A DNA stretch of 5,699 nt from CAZIOQ01 sp964540975 (GCA_964540975.1 CAZIOQ010000050.1:1-5699); one strand, 5' to 3'. Shown: positions 1 to 5,651, counted from the first letter of the stretch. The notes: generated by a model not told the origin, from the letters alone. Made by a program: numbers and translations.

Positions 1-536
1 GCAATAAATAAGGAAAGAAAAACTACTGTGAAAGTTAACCACACAGGCAGATGATAACCAGTCGCTAGCTCTCCCCCAAAAGCACGCAAGATAAACGAAG
101 AAGCAATTGCTAATATATCCCAAAGGGCCCTTTTTTTAAACACCAAAGTATAAAAAATATGGAGAATAAAAAAAATTAATATTATCATTAAAAAGGCAAA
201 ATTAACCCAAGCAGCAATCCCGAATCCTAAAAAGAACAGAAAAATAACAGCAAAAGCTGCCAATTGAAAAGAAATTATTCCTTTGGCAATTGGTCTTTCT
301 CTTTTAAAAGGATGCTTTCTATCTAGAGGAGCATCTACTAAATCATTAAAGATATAAGAAGCTGAAGAGACTAAACAAAAAGACAAAAAACCCAAGAATG
401 CTCTCCAAAAAGCGAAAAACTCAAACAAATATCCAGAAAAAATTATTGAGGCAAAAACAGCCAGATTTTTAATCCACTGTAAAGGCCGCATCGATACCAA
501 TAAGCTCTTAGCTATTTGGAGTTTTTTTCTCTTCAT
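1..536 (-). CDS. UbiA-superfamily decaprenyl-phosphate phosphoribosyltransferase-like protein, 3' end cut by window edge
   Basis: This frame stays open from an ATG at 536 to the left edge: 178 codons of a protein usually near 300 residues. The family transfers phosphoribose from PRPP to a polyprenyl phosphate in the membrane, the first step towards polyprenyl-phospho-pentose sugar donors. Residues 17-24 read RPLQWIKN, matching the RP-x-QW-x-KN opening of this subfamily. Residues 64-86 carry the Asp-rich site (N64 D65, D68, D72) followed by R73-K-H-P, RP82 and G86, typical of the phosphoribosyltransferase branch of UbiA. Residues 139-155 (WDILAIAS then FILRAFGG) begin the second conserved loop. 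Several hydrophobic helices are visible. The chosen ATG overlaps the upstream gene by 29 bp with an AAGG directly before it; a TTG at codon 13 or ATG at codon 16 are alternatives, but starting at 16 would clip the conserved N-terminus. Another UbiA-type prenyltransferase is possible but less likely. Confidence 0.85.
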   Translation of the reverse strand, partial: MKRKKLQIAKSLLVSMRPLQWIKNLAVFASIIFSGYLFEFFAFWRAFLGFLSFCLVSSASYIFNDLVDAPLDRKHPFKRERPIAKGIISFQLAAFAVIFLFFLGFGIAAWVNFAFLMIILIFFILHIFYTLVFKKRALWDILAIASSFILRAFGGELATGYHLPVWLTFTVVFLSLFI

Positions 537-1968
537 CCTTGTAAAGCTGCCGGCGGCGGTTCGGCTTTGCCCATCGCTGCGGGGCAGGAGAACAGAAGTA
601 TTCGCAGGGACAAAATAAATAATAACCAGTTATCAACAAAAATAAACCGCCAAGAATAAATAAAATTTGCAAATTGCCAAATCCGCTAGTAGGGACACCC
701 GACTCAGTAGAAGGCATTGTTTCTCTTGGAGAAATGGTTGGAGTCGCTGTTGGGGTTGGAGTTAAAGTCGGGCTGGGTAAAACCGTTGGTGTTAACAAAG
801 CAGATGGTGAGGAGATAAAAGCCGGAGAAGTATCACCTTCGGCGGCCATTACCACAAATTTTCTAACAATTTTTTTAATTTCTCCTGTCGGAGAAATATA
901 ATTCACAGTCAAGGTATGTTCTCCTGGTTCCAAATTGTCTGGAACAGCCCAATGCCACTCCTGATCTTGACCAATCTCCAGACTAGTCCTAAAGCTTTTT
1001 TCTGACTCAACAATGATCTCAACCTTTCCTCCAGCAGGTCCTACCCCAAAAATCTCTGGTCTTAAAGTATTTATTGTTTCTCCTTCGTTAGGATTCTTAA
1101 TCTCGAAATCCACTGGGACTGGTGTAAGAGAAAAAGTATTGTCAAAAAGACTTTCTTTTGTCTGTTCTTCTTCGTGATTAGGAAGAATTTCTCGAAAGTC
1201 ATGGTTCTGACCTAAAGTTATCGCTGGTACTGGTCTATTATTACCTACCAGATTAAGAACGACAGACTTGCCTAATGGCCCTCCTTCTACTCGAATTGTT
1301 TCTCCTGTTTTATCATCGGGTATCTGGGCTAATTCAGTCAGTTGGGCATCAAAAGCAACACTTAAAGGAATAACCCAATTACCTTGAGAAGTAGTCAAAG
1401 AAGATAAAAGAGAAATGCCTGGAATTTCAAAATATACAATTGCTCCTGGTACAGCTACTCCTCGCTCATCTTTCACCTGACCAAAAGCTAAATTTGCTTG
1501 AGGTAAAACTCCACTAGGTAATTGAGCGGTATTAACGATAAACTGCTCATTTTGGAATTCAATACCACCAGAAATAATTGAAAATTTATATTGGGTTTTT
1601 GCTTCTAATTGATGGTCAATTAGTACATAATGGGTATAATGTTTTCCCTGTTGACCAGTTTGACTATCGCGAATATCACGATAAACTAATTCACCCCTAA
1701 GTTTTACCCCTCCTGTCGTTAAACCATTGGTGATCCAAGAAACCACAAAAGATCTATCAGTAATGTTACTTGTCTTTACCTCCTGGGGTTTAAGTTGACT
1801 AGTTGCCCAAGGGAAAAGAATCTGTTTTTGACGAATAAAATTTAACAAAAGGGCCAAAATCACTAATAATAATATCCCTACCGGAACTGGGATTCTATTA
1901 AATTTTTTCCCCTCCGAAAGTGTTTTAAAAATTAATTTTTTTGGTTGATTTTTTTCGTTTTCAGTCAT
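508..1968 (-). CDS. Two-pass membrane-anchored surface protein with FN3-like, carboxypeptidase-regulatory-like and Ig-like domains
   Basis: Predicted surface protein of 486 residues. A short Lys-rich cytoplasmic start is followed by a membrane helix at about 28-45, which acts as a signal anchor. Residues 58-147 look like a fibronectin type III domain (strand with VVSWIT at 75-80, QYKFSI at 126-131). Residues 158-255 resemble a carboxypeptidase-regulatory-like beta sandwich (GQVKDERGVAVPGAIV, then LTTSQGNWVIPL). Residues 287-373 resemble a bacterial Ig-like domain (NPNEGETI, later LEPGEHTLTV). Residues 380-428 are a Pro/Thr/Ser linker, then a second helix at 432-452 and a basic tail with Cys 453, 455 and 459. 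The exported part would therefore be a loop of roughly 385 residues held at both ends. It starts 4 bp after the upstream stop with no clear Shine-Dalgarno. Its place directly after PilN/PilO-like genes suggests a pilus-linked or adhesive role, which is an inference. Domain calls are by eye. Confidence 0.8.
   Translation of the reverse strand: MTENEKNQPKKLIFKTLSEGKKFNRIPVPVGILLLVILALLLNFIRQKQILFPWATSQLKPQEVKTSNITDRSFVVSWITNGLTTGGVKLRGELVYRDIRDSQTGQQGKHYTHYVLIDHQLEAKTQYKFSIISGGIEFQNEQFIVNTAQLPSGVLPQANLAFGQVKDERGVAVPGAIVYFEIPGISLLSSLTTSQGNWVIPLSVAFDAQLTELAQIPDDKTGETIRVEGGPLGKSVVLNLVGNNRPVPAITLGQNHDFREILPNHEEEQTKESLFDNTFSLTPVPVDFEIKNPNEGETINTLRPEIFGVGPAGGKVEIIVESEKSFRTSLEIGQDQEWHWAVPDNLEPGEHTLTVNYISPTGEIKKIVRKFVVMAAEGDTSPAFISSPSALLTPTVLPSPTLTPTPTATPTISPRETMPSTESGVPTSGFGNLQILFILGGLFLLITGYYLFCPCEYFCSPAPQRWAKPNRRRQLYKDEEKKTPNS
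543..588. repeat. GC-rich, hairpin-forming island at the 3' end of the surface-protein gene
   Basis: About 45 bp made mostly of G and C stand out in otherwise AT-rich DNA. Visible pairings are AAAGC (543-547) with GCTTT (564-568), CTGCC (547-551) with GGCAG (583-587), and TGCCC (568-572) with GGGCA (582-586); these are partly alternatives. The segment encodes the basic tail of the surface protein (AKPNRRR region, residues 468-473) and lies just upstream of the UbiA-like start at 536. It could be a dispersed repeat unit or a translational control hairpin; neither can be shown from this window. Confidence 0.35.
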
Positions 1969-1972
1969 TACT

Positions 1973-2284
1973 TTAGGGTAAATTTAATCCCGATGGAGTA
2001 GAAGTTGGCGCTTGGGTTAGGATTGGGATTTGTTTAACTAATTCTTTATCAACTTCTTCAATAGAAAATTGTTTTAAACCAATAATCTTGTCTAAAACTT
2101 CAATTTTTAACTCCGGGTTAATTGTTCTTACCAGAATTTCTGCTTTTTTAATCTCTTCTTCGGCTAAAAGACGATGATAACCTTCTTGAACTAACCAGAA
2201 AAAAACTACCACTGTTAAACTGATCAAAATAAATAAAACTCTTTTTAAAAATTCTTTTTTCTTCTCAAAACCTTGATTGGCCAT
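1973..2284 (-). CDS. Small single-pass membrane protein in the pilus-like cluster
   Basis: Unrecognised protein of 103 residues. It has a basic start (KKKEFLKR, residues 8-15), one membrane helix at about 16-32, a charged and probably helical segment at 38-86, and a short Pro/Thr/Ser end (APTSTPSG, residues 92-99). The positive-inside rule puts the N-terminus in the cytoplasm and the remaining 70 residues outside. Its slot after PilN and PilO is where pilP lies in proteobacterial pilMNOPQ operons, but there is no lipobox cysteine and no beta-rich PilP domain, so it is not PilP. The Pro/Thr end resembles the linker of the next protein. It starts 6 bp after the PilO-like stop and ends 4 bp before the next start, with no obvious Shine-Dalgarno, which argues for coupled translation. 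A role as a pilus-platform accessory is a guess from position. Confidence 0.75.
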   Translation of the reverse strand: MANQGFEKKKEFLKRVLFILISLTVVVFFWLVQEGYHRLLAEEEIKKAEILVRTINPELKIEVLDKIIGLKQFSIEEVDKELVKQIPILTQAPTSTPSGLNLP

Positions 2285-2290
2285 TTTTGC

Positions 2291-2995
2291 TTAATTTCTC
2301 TTTTTTTCACTAACAGCAAATCCTAATTTGCCTTTGATATTAATATTAATTTTTTCTGGATCAACTTTGTCTCCCTCTACTTTTGGTTTTAATGTATAAG
2401 ATTCAATTTTTATCATTCTTCTGACTGAAAACAACGAGGTTAAAAATTGTTTTGTATTTTGGTAAGAGCTTAATCCAGCGAAATCAAAACTAATAAAACC
2501 CACCTCTTCTGTTTGATTGGGAAAGGTAATCTGACTAAAATTCATTGACGTGATTTCGATATTGTAAGACAAGGCTAAACCTATAATTTGAGCTGCCCCT
2601 TGGGCAATGTTAATCTTCTCTGGATAAAAATCATCTAAAAGGCCTATTTTTTGTTCCGCAAGAAAATAAGAATTTTGAGCGGCAACAAGGGCTTCTATTT
2701 TTTCTCCCATTTGGCGAGAGAGTATTTCCCGACTCCTAATCTCTCCTAATAAAGAGCTAATTGCCAAAACTGTTGGCCTGATTGCAAAAACAATAAAAAA
2801 GAGAATCAGAAGAATTGTTAAAGTTACCTCTGTGTAAGACCATAATTGATCGCTTTTAAAAAAATCTCCAATTTCTTTTTTTATCTTTTCCGGAATTTTT
2901 ATCTTCCCCAAGAGATCAATTTTTATCTTCTCCAAAGTACTGGTAAGTTTTTGCTTATTTATTTTAGACTCTAGAATTTTTTCTTCAGCAACCAT
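2291..2995 (-). CDS. pilO: PilO-like type IV pilus inner-membrane platform protein
   Basis: Predicted 234-residue PilO-like protein. In type IV pilus systems PilO pairs with PilN in the membrane and links the cytoplasmic PilM and motor to the growing pilus. The architecture fits: a cytoplasmic segment of about 54 Lys-rich residues, one membrane helix at 55-73, a likely coiled coil at 78-118, then an alpha/beta domain at about 125-228 with the PilO-like order of helix (INIAQGAAQIIGLALSY, 128-144), strand (IEITSMNF), strand (VGFISFDFAGL) and helix (YQNTKQFLTSLFS). The cytoplasmic part is longer than in typical proteobacterial PilO. It follows the PilN-like gene with only 2 bp between stop and ATG, a classic pilN-pilO arrangement. 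No Shine-Dalgarno is visible, so ribosomes probably arrive from the upstream gene. PilO, PilN and GspM/GspL-type proteins share this fold, so the exact system is inferred. Confidence 0.72.
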   Translation of the reverse strand: MVAEEKILESKINKQKLTSTLEKIKIDLLGKIKIPEKIKKEIGDFFKSDQLWSYTEVTLTILLILFFIVFAIRPTVLAISSLLGEIRSREILSRQMGEKIEALVAAQNSYFLAEQKIGLLDDFYPEKINIAQGAAQIIGLALSYNIEITSMNFSQITFPNQTEEVGFISFDFAGLSSYQNTKQFLTSLFSVRRMIKIESYTLKPKVEGDKVDPEKININIKGKLGFAVSEKKRN

Positions 2996-2997
2996 TT

Positions 2998-3558
2998 TTA
3001 TTTTTTAATACTTTTAAAGTTAATTCCTAAATCTACAGTCGTTCCTTTCTCGAGCTTATCTTTCTCTATCTTGCCGATTCTGATTTTGGCCACTCTTTCG
3101 TCTTTGCTCAATTGGTTGATAAATAAGGCTAAACTCTCTTCTGAAAAGACTTGAATATTAATATTTACTTGATAAGTTGAATCCTTGACAGAAAAGGCAA
3201 AACTAGTTAAAGAAATATCTCCTGGTAGATTTTCGACAATTGTGTCTAAAAATGTTTTTAGATCAGGAAGGCTAACAAAATAAGTGTCTACCGAGTCCAG
3301 TTTTTGTTGTAATTCCAAAAAATCCTTTTCGAATTGGGAAGAGCTTTCTAAAATAACTCTTTTTTGTCTCACGATTTCACCTAAATCATTATTCTTTGCA
3401 TCAAGCCAAAAACGAGAAATAAATGCCAACAACACTATCAACTCTGTAAAAACTAAAATTCCTCTTCCTGAAAAAGTTAACCAATTTACAAATCTTCCCC
3501 ACGCTGTTACTTCTAATGGTTTTTCTCCAAGAAGAGAAATTTTTTTCTTTTTTTCCAT
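2998..3558 (-). CDS. pilN: PilN-like type IV pilus inner-membrane protein
   Basis: Predicted 186-residue PilN-like protein. PilN binds PilM through a short cytoplasmic N-terminus and dimerises with PilO outside the membrane. The N-terminus contains ISLLGEKP (7-14), reminiscent of the INLLP motif by which PilN docks on PilM. A membrane helix spans about 33-51, a coiled-coil segment about 56-90 (RQKRVILESSSQFEKDFLELQQ region, with heptad-like spacing), and an alpha/beta domain about 98-183 (helix LKTFLDTIVENLP, strands ISLTSFAFSV and YQVNINIQVF, helix ALFINQL, strands KIRIGKIE and VDLGINF). It is the first gene of the cluster and has its own strong promoter overlapping the end of murJ. The predicted mRNA leader is only about 6-8 bases and lacks a Shine-Dalgarno. 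No pilM lies upstream; the neighbour there is murJ. Confidence 0.72.
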   Translation of the reverse strand: MEKKKKISLLGEKPLEVTAWGRFVNWLTFSGRGILVFTELIVLLAFISRFWLDAKNNDLGEIVRQKRVILESSSQFEKDFLELQQKLDSVDTYFVSLPDLKTFLDTIVENLPGDISLTSFAFSVKDSTYQVNINIQVFSEESLALFINQLSKDERVAKIRIGKIEKDKLEKGTTVDLGINFKSIKK

Positions 3559-3572
3559 TTAAATCTAAATTC

Positions 3573-3601
3573 AGTATATTAAACCATTTAACTAATGTCA
3601 A
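3573..3601 (-). promoter_or_regulatory. Near-consensus sigma70-type promoter for the pilN cluster
   Basis: Read on the minus strand, a perfect TTGACA (3601-3596) is followed after exactly 17 bases by TATACT (3578-3573), five of six matches to the -10 consensus. The -35 box lies within the last codons of murJ. Only 14 bases separate the -10 box from the pilN ATG at 3558, so transcription should start about 6-8 bases before the start codon. This would let the pilus-like cluster be expressed apart from murJ. Confidence 0.7.
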
Positions 3602-5258
3602 AAGATTGTTTAAAAATCTTTACTTTCGAATTCGTCTTAAAAAATCCACTAAGAAATTTAAAAATATCATCAAATAAAAATATCTTAAGTAAACGAGAAG
3701 AAAAAATATAAACAATTAAAGCTCCAAAAAAAGAAATGAGTGAAAGGAGCAAAAGACCAGTTACTCTTGAAGTATCAAAAACCCATTTATCTAAGCTTCT
3801 CATTAATAACCAAGCCGTAAATCCAGCAAAAAAATTAGCGATTATCAATTTTGAAAAAAAACTGAGATTAATTTTAATTTCTTGATTGAAATGATTAACT
3901 CGAATTAGCAAAATAAAGAATAAGCTTAAAAATTGAAAAAGACTAGCAAGAGAAATAGCAATTGCTAAGGAATAAATCCCCCAGTTTAATAAATAAACAC
4001 CAGAAAAGCTAATGATAATATTGATTAATAAAGAAAACAAAGCAACAAAAAAAGTAGTTTTAGTATCTTGAAGAGAATAAAAAGCCCTTGCCAAAATCTG
4101 AACACCTGCTTGAGCCAAAATTGCAGGAGACAAAAATGCTAATAACCGACCGGTAATAATTGTCGCTACCCAAGGAAACTGTTTGCTACCAAAAAGTAAA
4201 CGAACAAGTGGGACTCTTAAAACTAGCATTATCACCGTAACAAATGAGGTTAGATAAAAGACCTGATGTAAAGCAATTACTAATTTCCTTTTGAAACTGG
4301 GTAGTTGATTTTCCGCCCATAATTGAGAAAAATGGGGAAAGACCGCCTGACCTAAAGTAATGCCAAAAAGTCGAACAGGAATCACATAAAGATGTTGAGA
4401 AAGATAAAAAAGAGAAAGATTCCCAGGCAACAAAGAACTGGCAAGAAAAACTGGTAAGGTAGATTCTATCTCTCCTAATCCTAAAGCTAAAGTTCGAGGA
4501 GCCATTAATTTAAGTACTTTTTTGCTACCAGGATTGAAAATATTTTTCGGTAAAACAAATTTAAAACCAAGAAATAAAAGAGATGGGAACTGGACTAGAA
4601 AATGAAAAAATGCGCCTAAAATTACTCCCAAAACCGGAGCAAAAATTCCTAATTTATCTGCAAAAAGAATAATACCCGAGATAATAGAAAGATTATAAGC
4701 AATTGGCGCTATTGCTGGAAGTAAAAATCTTTTTTGGGCCTGAAGTATTCCTGAAGCAAAATTACTTAAGATAAAAAAAGCCTGGGCAAAAAGCATTATT
4801 CTTGTCAATTTTCCCATCAACAATAATTGTTCAGGAGAAAAACCAGGGGCAATCAATTTACATACTGGATAAACAAAAATAAACATTAAAGATCCTATAA
4901 CTAAAAATAAAATCCAGAGACTAGCAATTACCGAAGAAGCCAAACGATAAGCTTCAAGTTTGTTTTTTATCCAATATTCCCAAAAAACAGGAATAAATGC
5001 CGCTGATAAAGCACCGGTAACCAAAAGGCTAAATAACAAATCTGGAATTCTAAAAGCAGCATTATAAACATCAAGTTTCAAAGTACAACAAGAATAGAAT
5101 TTGGCATAAAGCAGTCTATCCCGGAGCAATCCTAAACCCATAGATAAGATATAAGCAATTAATAAAACAAAAGCAGCCGTGGTGGTTGATTTTTGACGTT
5201 TAAGTAAATATCTGAAGCTAAAAGGAATTTCATTAGAAAAAAATTTGCTATTAATCAT
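3588..5258 (-). CDS. murJ: MurJ/MviN-family lipid II flippase
   Basis: Predicted integral membrane flippase of 556 residues (E. coli MurJ has 511) that moves lipid II across the membrane for peptidoglycan synthesis. Many hydrophobic helices run along the whole length. Family signatures near the N-terminus are GLGLLRDR (41-48), D63, and AFRIPDLL followed by TGALSAAFIPVF (68-92); central ones are SGILQAQKRFLLPAIAPIAYN (169-189) and LFGITLGQAVFP (297-308). Compared by eye with E. coli MurJ, R24 and D39 are kept as R46 and D63, but the positions of R18, R52 and R270 appear to be M40, F76 and H289. The linker after helix 1 carries an adjacent Cys pair (57-58). The start has ATG with a short AGG just before it and a promoter so close that the leader may be only a few bases. 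The gene is divergent from rpsT, and its 3' end overlaps the promoter of the pilN cluster. Confidence 0.93.
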   Translation of the reverse strand: MINSKFFSNEIPFSFRYLLKRQKSTTTAAFVLLIAYILSMGLGLLRDRLLYAKFYSCCTLKLDVYNAAFRIPDLLFSLLVTGALSAAFIPVFWEYWIKNKLEAYRLASSVIASLWILFLVIGSLMFIFVYPVCKLIAPGFSPEQLLLMGKLTRIMLFAQAFFILSNFASGILQAQKRFLLPAIAPIAYNLSIISGIILFADKLGIFAPVLGVILGAFFHFLVQFPSLLFLGFKFVLPKNIFNPGSKKVLKLMAPRTLALGLGEIESTLPVFLASSLLPGNLSLFYLSQHLYVIPVRLFGITLGQAVFPHFSQLWAENQLPSFKRKLVIALHQVFYLTSFVTVIMLVLRVPLVRLLFGSKQFPWVATIITGRLLAFLSPAILAQAGVQILARAFYSLQDTKTTFFVALFSLLINIIISFSGVYLLNWGIYSLAIAISLASLFQFLSLFFILLIRVNHFNQEIKINLSFFSKLIIANFFAGFTAWLLMRSLDKWVFDTSRVTGLLLLSLISFFGALIVYIFSSRLLKIFLFDDIFKFLSGFFKTNSKVKIFKQSFDIS

Positions 5259-5267
5259 CCTAGCAAA

Positions 5268-5296
5268 AATATATCACGGCCTTGAATTAGCAACAA
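5268..5296 (-). promoter_or_regulatory. Predicted promoter of murJ, extended -10 type
   Basis: On the minus strand, TTGTTG (5296-5291, three of six matches to consensus) lies 17 bases upstream of TATATT (5273-5268, five of six), and a TG one base upstream of the -10 box makes it an extended -10 element. The murJ ATG at 5258 lies only 9 bases beyond the -10 box, so the transcript would be leaderless or nearly so. A shifted reading, TTGCTA with a 16-base spacer to TATTTT, is also possible and leads to the same conclusion. Confidence 0.5.
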
Positions 5297-5310
5297 GAGA
5301 CTGTTAAAAT
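5282..5310 (+). promoter_or_regulatory. Predicted promoter of rpsT, extended -10 type
   Basis: TTGAAT (5282-5287) is followed after exactly 17 bases by TAAAAT (5305-5310), with TG at 5302-5303 forming an extended -10 element. Transcription would start near 5317, leaving a leader of about 37 bases before rpsT. The -35 box lies inside the spacer of the murJ promoter, and the murJ -35 box lies inside this promoter's spacer, so the two probably exclude each other. Confidence 0.65.
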
Positions 5311-5315
5311 AACAG
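5301..5315. repeat. Perfect inverted repeat over the rpsT -10 box
   Basis: CTGTTA (5301-5306), AAA, then TAACAG (5310-5315): six-base arms with a three-base centre and no mismatches. It covers the whole -10 box of the rpsT promoter. This is the geometry of a dimeric repressor site, or it may simply help strand opening. No regulator gene is visible in the window, so an operator role is only a suggestion. Confidence 0.4.
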
Positions 5316-5353
5316 CCAATTAGAAAATTAATTTTTAAATCCATTTTTCTTTA

Positions 5354-5650
5354 ATGCCAATTACCAAATCAGCAAAAAAATTTCTAAGACGAAGCAGGGA
5401 AAAAGCGATTTTTAACGCCAGAATAAAAAAAGCAGTAAAAGAAGCAATCAAAGAGTTCAAGAAAAAACCTAGTGAAAATAATCTGAGAGTGGTCTACAAG
5501 CTCTTGGACACAGCAAGGAAGAAAAATATTTTTCATAAAAATAAAACTGCTAGGCTAAAAGGAAGATTGACCAAATTATTAAAAATGAAAATGCCCAGTA
5601 AGTTAACCCCCAAAGTTAAAAGGTCAAAAACCAAACTAAAAAAAAGGTAA
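5354..5650 (+). CDS. rpsT: 30S ribosomal protein S20 (bS20)
   Basis: Ribosomal protein S20 binds 16S rRNA early in assembly of the small subunit. The 98-residue sequence is very rich in Lys and Arg and shows the family pattern: ITKSAKKFLRRSREKAIFNAR at the start (3-23), a long basic helix, and the conserved FHKNKTAR box (60-67), equivalent to IHKNKAAR in E. coli. A Lys-rich extension of about 15-20 residues follows the usual end (E. coli S20 has 87 residues). No Shine-Dalgarno precedes the ATG; the leader just upstream is AT-rich with a pyrimidine run (5345-5352). The gene is divergent from murJ and its stop codon is TAA. The next frame starts one base after the stop, so rpsT is probably the first gene of a longer transcript. 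Confidence 0.95.
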   Translation: MPITKSAKKFLRRSREKAIFNARIKKAVKEAIKEFKKKPSENNLRVVYKLLDTARKKNIFHKNKTARLKGRLTKLLKMKMPSKLTPKVKRSKTKLKKR

Positions 5651-5651
5651 A

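Noticed and set aside
674..901. Plus-strand open frame of 75 codons rich in Val and Gly
   Set aside because: It lies opposite the Pro/Thr-rich linker of the surface protein. Its Val/Gly repeats are what the complement of Pro/Thr codons gives, and no family resemblance is seen.
1973..2284. Assignment of the 103-residue protein as PilP
   Set aside because: It has no lipoprotein cysteine and no beta-rich domain, and the helix is a plain membrane anchor.
3284..3562. Plus-strand open frame of 92 codons
   Set aside because: It lies entirely opposite the PilN-like gene, whose domain layout and operon context are far better supported.
3401..3601. Minus-strand open frame of 66 codons spanning the murJ-pilN junction
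   Set aside because: It runs in another frame over the pilN start and the promoter region, and it shows no protein features of its own.
5301..5334. Second murJ promoter using the palindrome as a minus-strand -10 box (TATTTT)
   Set aside because: The hexamer 17 bases upstream (AAATTA) does not resemble a -35 box, so the nearer extended -10 promoter is preferred.
5324..5335. Perfect AT palindrome AAAATTAATTTT in the rpsT leader
   Set aside because: It is a low-complexity string that is expected by chance in DNA this rich in A and T, and it has no GC pairs to make a stable hairpin.
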